Part shown: piece after piece, positions 1 through 6,701 of the stretch | Layout: every line of letters begins with the position of its first letter | Numbering within the stretch: the first letter of the stretch is position 1 | Origin: Chlorobiota bacterium | GTDB lineage: Bacteria > Bacteroidota > Bacteroidia > Bacteroidales > JAADGE01 | Direction of reading: 5' to 3' | DNA length: 64,000 nucleotides | NCBI GenBank assembly: GCA_013152535.1 | Contig: JAADGE010000082.1 | Coordinates: forward strand, 1 to 64,000 | Notes under the pieces: model-generated | The model's database searches: none | Seen by the model: the letters and a program-made list of their open reading frames with translations, nothing else | Told to the model about the DNA's origin: nothing | Made by a program: the position numbers and the translations under genes

Positions 1-560
1 ATTTAGGAATTGAACATATAACCGATTTAAACGGTTATGATCATATTTTATTTCTTATGGCTTTGTCAGCGGTTTACCTGCTGAAAGATTGGAAAAAAGT
101 GCTTATTTTAGTAACTGCTTTTACGATAGGTCATTCTTTTACATTGGCATTAGCAACTTTACGAGTTATTAAAATACCGACAGATTTAATCGAATTTTTA
201 ATTCCCGTAACAATATTTATTTCTGCTTTTTCGGATTTCTTTTATAAAGAAAACATTAATGATAAGAGATTGCATCATTTTAAATATGCCTTGGCAATGT
301 TTTTCGGTTTAATACACGGTTTGGGTTTCTCTAATTATTTAAGAGATTTGCTTGGGAATGAAAAAAATATAGTATCGCCTTTATTTGCATTTAATATTGG
401 TTTAGAATTCGGACAAATCATTATTGTTCTCAGTTATTTGAGTTTAGCAACAATTTTAGTTTTCTTTTTTAAAGTAAAAAGACGAGATTTAACGTTAATA
501 ACAGCCGGAGCAGCTTTCGGAGTTTCAATAATATTAATGATTGAACGTTACCCGTTTTAA
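1..560 (+). CDS. HupE/UreJ-like membrane protein, 5' partial
   Basis: The gene enters from the left edge. The frame is open from base 3, upstream of the first internal ATG, and reads LGIEHITDLNGYDHILFLMA, the conserved entry motif (G-x-EHI...G-x-DHILFL) of the HupE/UreJ_2 family. About 185 residues are visible, with several hydrophobic segments and the conserved GHSFTL and GLIHGLGFS signatures. HupE/UreJ proteins are inner-membrane proteins linked to nickel or cobalt uptake for hydrogenase or urease. Many Bacteroidota members are uncharacterised, so the transported ion is not established here. The N-terminus lies outside the window. It ends about 33 bases before the tRNA-Leu on the opposite strand. 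Confidence 0.8.
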   Translation, partial: LGIEHITDLNGYDHILFLMALSAVYLLKDWKKVLILVTAFTIGHSFTLALATLRVIKIPTDLIEFLIPVTIFISAFSDFFYKENINDKRLHHFKYALAMFFGLIHGLGFSNYLRDLLGNEKNIVSPLFAFNIGLEFGQIIIVLSYLSLATILVFFFKVKRRDLTLITAGAAFGVSIILMIERYPF

Positions 561-565
561 AATAA

Positions 566-592
566 AAAAGCCCTGCTTAAAGCAGAGCTTTG
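566..592. terminator. Bidirectional hairpin terminator between HupE-like gene and tRNA-Leu
   Basis: An inverted repeat (aagccctgctt / aagcagagctt, one mismatch) has a very small loop. Read on the minus strand it runs into a T-rich tract, so it probably ends the tRNA transcript and may also serve the convergent HupE-like gene. Confidence 0.7.
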
Positions 593-678
593 TGCCCGGA
601 ACAAGAATCGAACTTGCACTCCGAAAAGTCGGAACATGGCCCTCAACCATGCGCGTCTACCAATTCCGCCATCCGGGC
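593..678 (-). tRNA. tRNA-Leu (anticodon GAG)
   Basis: The minus strand folds as a class II tRNA of 86 bases. It has a 7-bp acceptor stem GCCCGGA/TCCGGGC, a D-loop with TTGGTAGACGC, and an anticodon loop TTGAGGG with GAG in the middle. A long variable arm (TTCCGACTTTTCGGA) marks Leu, and the T-arm contains GTTCGATTC. The discriminator base is A. The following encoded bases read CA, so the 3' CCA is not fully encoded. Confidence 0.96.
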
Positions 679-694
679 TCTGAATTTGGGATTG

Positions 695-702
695 CAAATT
701 TA
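695..702 (-). promoter_or_regulatory. Candidate -7 element for tRNA-Leu
   Basis: The minus strand reads TAAATTTG, matching the Bacteroidota -7 consensus TAnnTTTG, 16 bases before the tRNA 5' end. No clear TTTG -33 box is found at the usual 19-base spacing, so support is moderate. Confidence 0.45.
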
Positions 703-802
703 TTTATTTTTCTTAAATCGAAAAAAGATATAATACTATTTTTAAAGTTTTTTTCGGATTAAGGCAAAAATTCTTTTTTTAAAAATATTTGTATTAAAAA
801 TA

Positions 803-849
803 AAAAAGCAATAATCCTTATATCTTTTTATAAGTGATTATTGCTTTTA
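803..849 (-). terminator. Terminator of the 867-1289 DUF1573 gene
   Basis: A long inverted repeat (aaaagcaataatc / gattattgctttt) has an inner CTTATA/TATAAG stem. On the minus strand it is followed by a T-run. It lies directly after the stop of the leftward DUF1573 gene. Confidence 0.7.
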
Positions 850-866
850 AATTGAAATAAATTTGA

Positions 867-1289
867 TTATTTTACTTCACCTGCTACAATAAAAGGTATT
901 TCTTTTGTTGTTGTAATACCGTTATCTTTTTGTTTTGTTGTAATGATAATTTGTTCGGCAAATTTACCTTTATTCATTACCGTAGGGTCAACTGTTGCAG
1001 TTATTACGCCTTCTTGACCGGGTTTAATGTGCATATCAACAACTGTAACACCAATTTTTTCGGGTAATTTAATATCAATGATGTGCAGAGGAGAAGAGCC
1101 GGTATTTTTAATTTTAAAATTATACGATTGAACGGTACCGGTTACTTTTCCGAAATTGTGACTGAATGCTGATTTTACGCCTCTGACATTTCCGAACATA
1201 GGTGCTTCTGCAGGTTCTACTTGTCCGTAGCTTATAAAACTAAAAGCAAATACGGCAATTGTTAACATAATAAGTTTCTGTAATTTCAT
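867..1289 (-). CDS. DUF1573-like exported protein
   Basis: 140 residues. An N-terminal signal peptide (about residues 1-22, ending SYGQ) is followed by one Ig-like beta domain of the DUF1573 type: the HNFGKV start, then KIKNTGSSPLHI, then PGQEG. DUF1573 domains are common in exported Bacteroidota proteins and relate to ASPM/SPD-2/Hydin-type beta domains; their biochemical role is unknown. This copy lacks the SCGCT cysteine motif present in the second DUF1573 protein of the window (2610-3014), so the two are probably not interchangeable. It has its own terminator and is probably monocistronic. Confidence 0.75.
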   Translation of the reverse strand: MKLQKLIMLTIAVFAFSFISYGQVEPAEAPMFGNVRGVKSAFSHNFGKVTGTVQSYNFKIKNTGSSPLHIIDIKLPEKIGVTVVDMHIKPGQEGVITATVDPTVMNKGKFAEQIIITTKQKDNGITTTKEIPFIVAGEVK

Positions 1290-1421
1290 AATTCCAATAT
1301 TTAAATTAATAATAAATTTTTTGAACTTTAACTAAAGATGATTTAATACTTTAAATTCCATAAAAAAAAAATAAAAAAGATTACATTTTTTCTGAAAAAC
1401 AATACAAATATACATTTATTT

Positions 1422-1429
1422 TATCTTTG
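1422..1429 (+). promoter_or_regulatory. Candidate -7 promoter element (TATCTTTG) for the DEDDh exonuclease gene
   Basis: TATCTTTG exactly fits TAnnTTTG and sits 26 bases before the ATG at 1456. The -33 position is not well conserved. Confidence 0.5.
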
Positions 1430-1455
1430 TATCAAGATATATAATTACTTTTTTT

Positions 1456-2061
1456 ATGAACGGAATTTCTTTTAAGGCAATTGATTTTGAAACTGCAAAC
1501 GAAAACCCGGCAAGTGTTTGTTCGCTTGGTGTTGTTATTGTTGAAAACGGGATAATTACAGATAAAAAATACCGATTAATTAAACCGCCTGATTTGAGGT
1601 TTAATTATCAAAATATTTCAGTTCACGGAATTCAACCCGGAGATGTGGAAAATGAGCTTGAGTTTTTCAGGTATTGGAAATCATTAAAATTATTGTTTGA
1701 CAATTCTGTAATTGTTGCCCATAATGCCGAATTTGACATAGGAGTGTTAAAAGCTGTTTTGAATTCTTATCAATTAGATTATCCGGAGTTTAGTTATTCA
1801 TGTTCATTACGTGTGGCAAGAAGAACTTGGAAGGGCTTGAGAAGTTACTCTTTGGGAAATATCGGCAAACATTTCGGATTTTCATTTTCACATCACCATG
1901 CTTTGGAAGATGCTGAAATGAGTGCAAATTTGATTTTGAAAGCTTGTAAAGATACTGATTCTCGAAGTATGAAGGAATTAAATTCAAAATTGAATATTAC
2001 GTGCGGATTTATTTCTTCTGACAAAAAACATATTAAAGTTAAGTCTAATCCGATAAAATAA
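1456..2061 (+). CDS. DnaQ-like DEDDh 3'-5' exonuclease
   Basis: 201 residues. The Exo I motif AIDFETAN gives D10 and E12, Exo II contains AHNAEFD (D94), and Exo III HHALEDAE gives H147 and D152. Together these are a complete DEDDh active site as in the DNA polymerase III epsilon/exonuclease X group. It is a stand-alone exonuclease with no polymerase-binding tail or GIY-YIG domain, and probably trims DNA or RNA 3' ends in the cytoplasm. The ATG follows a TATCTTTG promoter element, and a hairpin terminator follows the stop. It is flanked by leftward DUF1573 genes, so it is likely transcribed alone. Confidence 0.85.
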   Translation: MNGISFKAIDFETANENPASVCSLGVVIVENGIITDKKYRLIKPPDLRFNYQNISVHGIQPGDVENELEFFRYWKSLKLLFDNSVIVAHNAEFDIGVLKAVLNSYQLDYPEFSYSCSLRVARRTWKGLRSYSLGNIGKHFGFSFSHHHALEDAEMSANLILKACKDTDSRSMKELNSKLNITCGFISSDKKHIKVKSNPIK

Positions 2062-2086
2062 AAAAGTCCCTGATTTCTCAGAGACA
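2061..2086. terminator. Hairpin terminator between convergent genes
   Basis: GTCCCTGA-TTTC-TCAGAGAC forms an 8-bp stem with one mismatch and a 4-base loop. A/T tracts lie on the left side, so a T-run follows on the minus strand. It can serve both the exonuclease gene and the leftward gene at 2113-2550. Confidence 0.7.
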
Positions 2087-2112
2087 TTATGAAGAGTAAT
2101 TTTATTCTTTAA

Positions 2113-2550
2113 TTATTTTGCATTTTTAGCAATATTATAAAGAGTTTCTGCATCTTTTTGAGTAAATTCGGTAAATAATTTTAATCCTTCCGTAAACTCA
2201 ATTGCCTTATCGTCTTTCATTAATACATAATGAAATTTATAGTCTTCATTATCATCAAGTTTTACTTTATAAATAAAACCGTTCGTTTCTTCTTTAACAA
2301 ATTTGATAAACCCTTCTTCAGTTTGAGCTGTTTCTTTGGCATCATCAATAATTTGTTTAATACTTCTTGTTTCTTTTGCCTCATTCATCGAAATTTCCAT
2401 AACGAATTCACCTTTTACGATTTCATAATCAAGCATTTTAATTCCGCCGAATTCACCCTTAAACATTCCGTCTTTCACTTCTGCACCTTCAGGAGCCTGA
2501 ATTGTAACAGGAATACCTTTGTCTGTAAGGTTTAATGCCGTTAGTTTCAT
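2113..2550 (-). CDS. Hypothetical protein (145 aa, soluble)
   Basis: Not recognised. 145 residues, acidic, without a signal peptide or membrane segment. It begins MKLTALNLTDKGIPV and contains a segment resembling a small beta-rich domain followed by a helical tail (QKDAETLYNIAKNAK). The frame stays open a short way upstream, but no better start codon appears before the neighbouring DUF1573 stop. It lies 59 bases downstream of the DUF1573 gene in the same direction and may be co-transcribed with it. Confidence 0.6.
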   Translation of the reverse strand: MKLTALNLTDKGIPVTIQAPEGAEVKDGMFKGEFGGIKMLDYEIVKGEFVMEISMNEAKETRSIKQIIDDAKETAQTEEGFIKFVKEETNGFIYKVKLDDNEDYKFHYVLMKDDKAIEFTEGLKLFTEFTQKDAETLYNIAKNAK

Positions 2551-2609
2551 ATCTGCTAACGAGTTACTGCTATTAATAAAAAAAATAGCAAAATTATCAA
2601 TATAAAAAA

Positions 2610-3014
2610 CTATTTTGTAACAGTTCCTTTTAAATGAAGGATTTGAGAACTTTTTTCAATATTCATGGTAAGAGTAACCGTTTTGTTGAAGACACCAAGT
2701 AATTCTGCATCATAAGTAACAATAATCTCTGTTGTTTCACCGGGTAAAACCGGTTTTTTCGGATAATCAATATCTGTACATCCGCAAGAGCCTTTTGCGT
2801 TAGTTATAATTATGGGTTTTCCTCCGATATTTTTAAATTTGAATACGGCTTGAGTGGGATTATATTGTTTAATATTTCCTAAGTCAATAATCGATTTTTC
2901 CCATTTTACGTCGGCATTTTTTCCTGTACTGAGAGTAGCATTATTCCCTCCCCATTGCCCGAAAGAAACTCCCGAGAATAAAAAAAAGATAAATAATAAA
3001 GATAATTGTTTCAT
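2610..3014 (-). CDS. DUF1573 domain exported protein with SCGCT motif
   Basis: 134 residues. The signal peptide covers about residues 1-19 (cleavage near SFGQ). One DUF1573 beta domain follows, with the family hallmark NAKGSCGCTDIDYPKKPVLPG and the PGETTEI turn. It is expected in the periplasm or at the outer membrane surface. Function is unknown; the two cysteines of SCGCT are strongly conserved in the family and could bind metal or form a disulfide. A purine-rich stretch (aaaaaggaaaaaa) precedes the ATG. It is transcribed leftward with the 145-residue hypothetical gene downstream. Confidence 0.85.
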   Translation of the reverse strand: MKQLSLLFIFFLFSGVSFGQWGGNNATLSTGKNADVKWEKSIIDLGNIKQYNPTQAVFKFKNIGGKPIIITNAKGSCGCTDIDYPKKPVLPGETTEIIVTYDAELLGVFNKTVTLTMNIEKSSQILHLKGTVTK

Positions 3015-3105
3015 AGTTTTTTCCTTTTTAAACGCTTGTTAAATTTTAATATTACAAAGCAGACCAAAAAATATGCCGTTTGGTTGCAATAAAGCGAATT
3101 GTTTT

Positions 3106-3996
3106 TTAAGAATTTTTATTTTTTAAATAATACCCTAATTTGTAGAAATCGAATAAAAAAAGTATCGGATGTTTGCTTTTAAGATTTTTTAAAATTAAAT
3201 TTTCAGATATAATGAAAGTTAAAATAATAAGAGGTTTTAAAAAAAACAGTTTTTTTGAAATTCTTAAAAGTTTGATTTTTTTATATAATTCCGGATAGTT
3301 ATAATTTTTTGAAATATATATTAAATTTTCAATTCCGGTTTTTGTTTTATTAATAAATGTATTATTATCTTCTAATCCATTGTGAATTAGAGGATTGTCA
3401 ATATGGGCAATTGTGATATTTTTTCTTTGTAATTCAATACCGAAAAGTGTGTCTTCGTGTCCGTATTTTGAAATATTTTCATTAAATTGTATTTGTCTGA
3501 AGATGTTTTCACGAATAAAAAAATTTCCTGACATAAATGAAGAGTAAGGATTCAGACTTCGATTTTTTGCAGATTTTTTTTCTCTTTTAATGCCGTAACA
3601 CCATCTTAACAGAAGTTGTTTATCTTTTGGTTCTTGTTTTTGATAACATATTCCTCCGCAAATTACAGAATACGAATTTTGGATGTTGATATATGATTTA
3701 ATAAAATTATTGTTTTTTATCAGCATATCGCAATCCGCAAACAATAAGTTTTCATATTTTGCTTTTTCTGCTAAAAGGTTTCTTATTTTTGAACGACCGA
3801 TATTTTTCTCAAGTTGAATGTATTCAACTTGTTTGAGTCCGGTTAGTTCCGAATTTTTTTTTCTGTATTTATTTTCAGAAGCATCATCTGCTATAATTAT
3901 TTCAAAATCAATATTTTCCTGCATTGTTTGATTGTGCAGTTGTGAAACAAATTCTCTCACATCATAATTATAAATCGGTATCAGAATTGATAACAT
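3106..3996 (-). CDS. Family 2 glycosyltransferase
   Basis: 296 residues. The N-terminus MLSILIPIYNYD is a typical GT-A nucleotide-sugar fold, with ADDAS at about residue 36 and the metal-binding acidic motif FADCDM near residue 92. Conserved GHEDTLFG around residues 179-186 matches the acceptor/catalytic acid region of GT2 enzymes. A basic, hydrophobic C-terminal tail may touch the membrane. It probably adds a sugar to a cell-surface polysaccharide or lipid; donor and acceptor cannot be told. The gene stands alone, without a polysaccharide cluster around it. Confidence 0.85.
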   Translation of the reverse strand: MLSILIPIYNYDVREFVSQLHNQTMQENIDFEIIIADDASENKYRKKNSELTGLKQVEYIQLEKNIGRSKIRNLLAEKAKYENLLFADCDMLIKNNNFIKSYINIQNSYSVICGGICYQKQEPKDKQLLLRWCYGIKREKKSAKNRSLNPYSSFMSGNFFIRENIFRQIQFNENISKYGHEDTLFGIELQRKNITIAHIDNPLIHNGLEDNNTFINKTKTGIENLIYISKNYNYPELYKKIKLLRISKKLFFLKPLIILTFIISENLILKNLKSKHPILFLFDFYKLGYYLKNKNS

Positions 3997-4011
3997 TGCT
4001 TCGGATAAAAT

Positions 4012-4046
4012 AAATCCTGTCAGGTTTTAATAACTTGACAGGATTA
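4012..4046 (-). terminator. Hairpin terminator after the C1 peptidase gene
   Basis: AATCCTGTCA and TGACAGGATT form a 10-bp stem around an AT-rich loop, between the stop of the leftward peptidase gene (4063) and the glycosyltransferase start (3996). The minus strand continues AT-rich. Confidence 0.65.
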
Positions 4047-4062
4047 TTATGTTTTTAGTATT

Positions 4063-5301
4063 TTATTTAAATTTTTTCAAAATGTCTTTTACTGCATTTT
4101 TATTAATGGTAAAGCCCATCATTTTAAGTTTTACATAATCTTGGCGGAAAAAGTAGTAACCGAATTCCGGAGCATTAGGGTCGTTATTTCTGGAACCTGA
4201 ACTTGAATCTTTGATTAAATACCAGTCCATGCCGTTTCTTTCGGTATATCCTACAAGGTGCATTCCGTGATCGTCGGTTGTTGTGCCGTTAGAAAAACGG
4301 AATTGTCTTGCATTATCGTTAATGTATTGATACGGAATATCAAAAGAAGGTATAACAGCAGCTTGTGTGCTTCTTAAAAATCCGGCTTCTGAAACATCAC
4401 CGCCGATACTCATTGTGTAACCGTTGCGAATGGCTCTTTTTAATACTTTCATAAAGTCTTCAAGCGGAATATTATAATAATCTTTACTGTGCCACCAGTT
4501 ATCCGGAACTTTGTATTCTACTTTTTGCCAGAACGGTTCTTGTTCGTATGATAAAATTTCGATATAATCATCAGGATTAATTTTTAAATAATTTTTCAGA
4601 TATGACATTGGTGTGTATTTTTTCCCGTCAACTACAAAAGATGTCGGAGGTTCGCCGATGTGGTAATTCATAATTGCTTTAATTGTTGCAACAACTTCTT
4701 TTTCATTCCAAGCATCAGATTTTTTTACTGTTTTCAGATATGTCATCATTTCGTCAAACATTTTTGCATGGGAATGATATTTTCTGCCGTTTAGTAATCC
4801 GGTATAAACAGAATAGGGCATTGTTCCGTATTTTTTCCAGTCTCTTGTTACGGCATTTCCCTCGGAACCTTCAGAGAAATTACTCGTTCCTCTGGTTTTG
4901 ACATATTCTTTTGCTTTTTCAACATATTCCCAATAAACGGTATAAATTTCAGACAATTTGACTTTTTTCTTGGTTTGTCTGTAAATTTCTGATTCTAAAA
5001 AAGAAACTGTAGAATAGCACCAGCAAGTACCTGCATTTCCTTGTGAGATAACGGGATTTGCCCATTCCCTTTTGTAATCACTTACTTTATTCGGAATATT
5101 ATATCCGGTTTGAACCATTTGAAAATGTTTTTTAATTTCTTTCGGTTTCATATTATCATTCACATGTCTCACGTCTTTCAAAATGGAGTTTTGATAAAAT
5201 CCCGGTTGATATTCTTGAAATTTTGCTTTGTCTGTTTTGGTTTGAGCAAACAGATTTGCAGTCATCATAAAAGCTGCAATTGTAAATATTATTTTTTTCA
5301 T
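4063..5301 (-). CDS. Exported C1B-type cysteine peptidase (bleomycin hydrolase/PepC-like)
   Basis: 412 residues with a signal peptide (about 1-20, ending LFAQ). Papain-like catalytic motif QGNAGTCWCYS gives Cys93, and the histidine motif is DDHGMHLVG about 70 residues from the C-terminus. The order and spacing fit the C1B aminopeptidase/bleomycin hydrolase group. Family members have VKNSWG at the third catalytic position; here it reads IKDSSSG, with Asp in place of Asn and no Trp. Similar variants occur, to my recollection, in Bacteroidota homologues. The signal peptide indicates an envelope location, unlike cytoplasmic PepC. Confidence 0.85.
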   Translation of the reverse strand: MKKIIFTIAAFMMTANLFAQTKTDKAKFQEYQPGFYQNSILKDVRHVNDNMKPKEIKKHFQMVQTGYNIPNKVSDYKREWANPVISQGNAGTCWCYSTVSFLESEIYRQTKKKVKLSEIYTVYWEYVEKAKEYVKTRGTSNFSEGSEGNAVTRDWKKYGTMPYSVYTGLLNGRKYHSHAKMFDEMMTYLKTVKKSDAWNEKEVVATIKAIMNYHIGEPPTSFVVDGKKYTPMSYLKNYLKINPDDYIEILSYEQEPFWQKVEYKVPDNWWHSKDYYNIPLEDFMKVLKRAIRNGYTMSIGGDVSEAGFLRSTQAAVIPSFDIPYQYINDNARQFRFSNGTTTDDHGMHLVGYTERNGMDWYLIKDSSSGSRNNDPNAPEFGYYFFRQDYVKLKMMGFTINKNAVKDILKKFK

Positions 5302-5333
5302 TTTTTATTTATTTAGAAATTTAATATGTAAAA

Positions 5334-6266
5334 TTATAAATTTTCTTTAATTTTTTGTACAGGAATTTTAAAAATTAATCCGTCTTGAGCAATAAATGTA
5401 TTTTTAAATATTTTTGTTGCTTCATTATAAAAAGGTGTACCATTTTTATATCTTGAAGAAAAATGACCTATTAATAAACTTCCGGCATTAGCTTGTAATG
5501 CAATTTTAGCAGCATCTGAGGCTGTAGAATGTTTTGTTATTGCGGCTGTTTCTTTTAACTCTTCGGTAAATGTAGCTTCGTGATATAACAAATCAACGTT
5601 TTTTATATGTTGAATTATTTCCGGAAAGTACATTGTGTCAGAACAATAGGCATATGAGCGCGGTTTTACTTCAGGTAAAGTTAAATCTTTATTTTTAATA
5701 CAAACTCCTTTTTTTGTAATAAAGTTATTTCCTGCTTTTATGTCGAGAATATTTTTTATTGATAATTTATATTTTTGAATAAGCTCTTTTTTGATGTTTT
5801 TTTCTTTTTGTTTTTCTTCAAATAAATATCCGTAGGTTTCAATTCTGTGATTTAACGGGAAACAGCTTATTTTTATACTTTTGCTTTCGTAAACGGTTTC
5901 TTTTGTATCGGTATTTAAACGATGAAAAAAGAGTTGAAAATTTAAATCATTTTTTTTAATTACTGTATATATTATTTTCTCTAAATCTCCGGGAGAAAAT
6001 ATGTGTAAGTCATTTTTTCTTCCTAAAAGGTTGAAAGACGAAATCAGCCCGAAAATACCGAAAAAATGATCGCCGTGAAGATGAGAGATAAAAACATGAT
6101 TGATTTTAGAAACTTTAATTTTATATTGTCTTAATCTGATTTGAGTACCTTCTCCGCAATCTGTTAAAAAAAAACGCTCATGTATATTTATTACATGAGC
6201 GGAAGGGAACTTATTATATGAAGGAAGAGCAGAACTGCTTCCCAATACTGTAATTTCAAAAGGCAT
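5334..6266 (-). CDS. rnz: Ribonuclease Z (tRNA 3' endonuclease)
   Basis: 310 residues, normal length for bacterial RNase Z. It starts MPFEITVLGSSSALPS and has the metallo-beta-lactamase zinc motif SHLHGDH (H62, H64, D66, H67). Further motifs are PRSYAYCSDT, the LLYHEATF block with conserved HEAT, and GHFSSRY near the C-terminus. It cleaves the 3' trailer of tRNA precursors that lack an encoded CCA, which fits the tRNA-Leu in this window. The start overlaps the stop of the upstream STAS gene by one base (TAATG), so the two are probably translationally coupled. Confidence 0.95.
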   Translation of the reverse strand: MPFEITVLGSSSALPSYNKFPSAHVINIHERFFLTDCGEGTQIRLRQYKIKVSKINHVFISHLHGDHFFGIFGLISSFNLLGRKNDLHIFSPGDLEKIIYTVIKKNDLNFQLFFHRLNTDTKETVYESKSIKISCFPLNHRIETYGYLFEEKQKEKNIKKELIQKYKLSIKNILDIKAGNNFITKKGVCIKNKDLTLPEVKPRSYAYCSDTMYFPEIIQHIKNVDLLYHEATFTEELKETAAITKHSTASDAAKIALQANAGSLLIGHFSSRYKNGTPFYNEATKIFKNTFIAQDGLIFKIPVQKIKENL

Positions 6267-6619
6267 TAATTATCCGTGTTAAATTTTTGTTCGGCTTTTT
6301 CTAAATTATCTTCAATATCAAGAACTGAATCTAATTGGGATATTGTAATTAACCGTTCGACAGCGTTTTGCAAACCGGATAAAATAAATTTTCCTTTTGC
6401 ATTCTTACATAACCGATTTGCAACTAAAATGGAACTTAATCCTGATGAATCACAATATTCTGTATTACTTAAATCAATAATCATATTTTTTTCACCGTTT
6501 CCTGCAATCATTACTAATTCGGATTTAAATGAAGGGGCTATGCTGGTATCAAGTTTTTTTGCCAAAACCTGAATAATCGTATGATTATCTTTTTTTATTA
6601 CATCATATTTTTTTTCCAT
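6266..6619 (-). CDS. STAS domain protein (anti-sigma factor antagonist-like)
   Basis: 117 residues, one STAS domain. The conserved loop EYCDSSGLSS places a phosphorylatable serine at position 58, as in SpoIIAA/RsbV proteins, which bind anti-sigma kinases when unphosphorylated. No anti-sigma kinase or phosphatase gene is nearby. It is coupled to rnz by a TAATG overlap, an arrangement I recall as recurrent in Bacteroidota, so the STAS protein may have a role other than sigma control. Confidence 0.85.
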   Translation of the reverse strand: MEKKYDVIKKDNHTIIQVLAKKLDTSIAPSFKSELVMIAGNGEKNMIIDLSNTEYCDSSGLSSILVANRLCKNAKGKFILSGLQNAVERLITISQLDSVLDIEDNLEKAEQKFNTDN

Positions 6620-6649
6620 AATTATAATTTGTTAATTATTTATGTGTAA

Positions 6650-6689
6650 AAATACAAAAAACGAATGAAAGATAAAAATCTTTCATTCG
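6650..6689 (-). terminator. rpsA terminator
   Basis: A perfect 12-bp inverted repeat (cgaatgaaagat / atctttcattcg) with an AAAA loop, directly downstream of the rpsA stop. On the minus strand it is followed by a T-run, the classic intrinsic terminator form. Confidence 0.85.
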
Positions 6690-6701
6690 CTAATTATAAT
6701 T

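Noticed and set aside
541-762. Short plus-strand open frame over the tRNA
   Set aside because: It runs across the tRNA-Leu and its terminator; not a gene.
2230-2535. Plus-strand open frame opposite the 145-residue hypothetical gene
   Set aside because: Phe/Asn-rich shadow translation; the minus frame has normal composition and a terminator in place.
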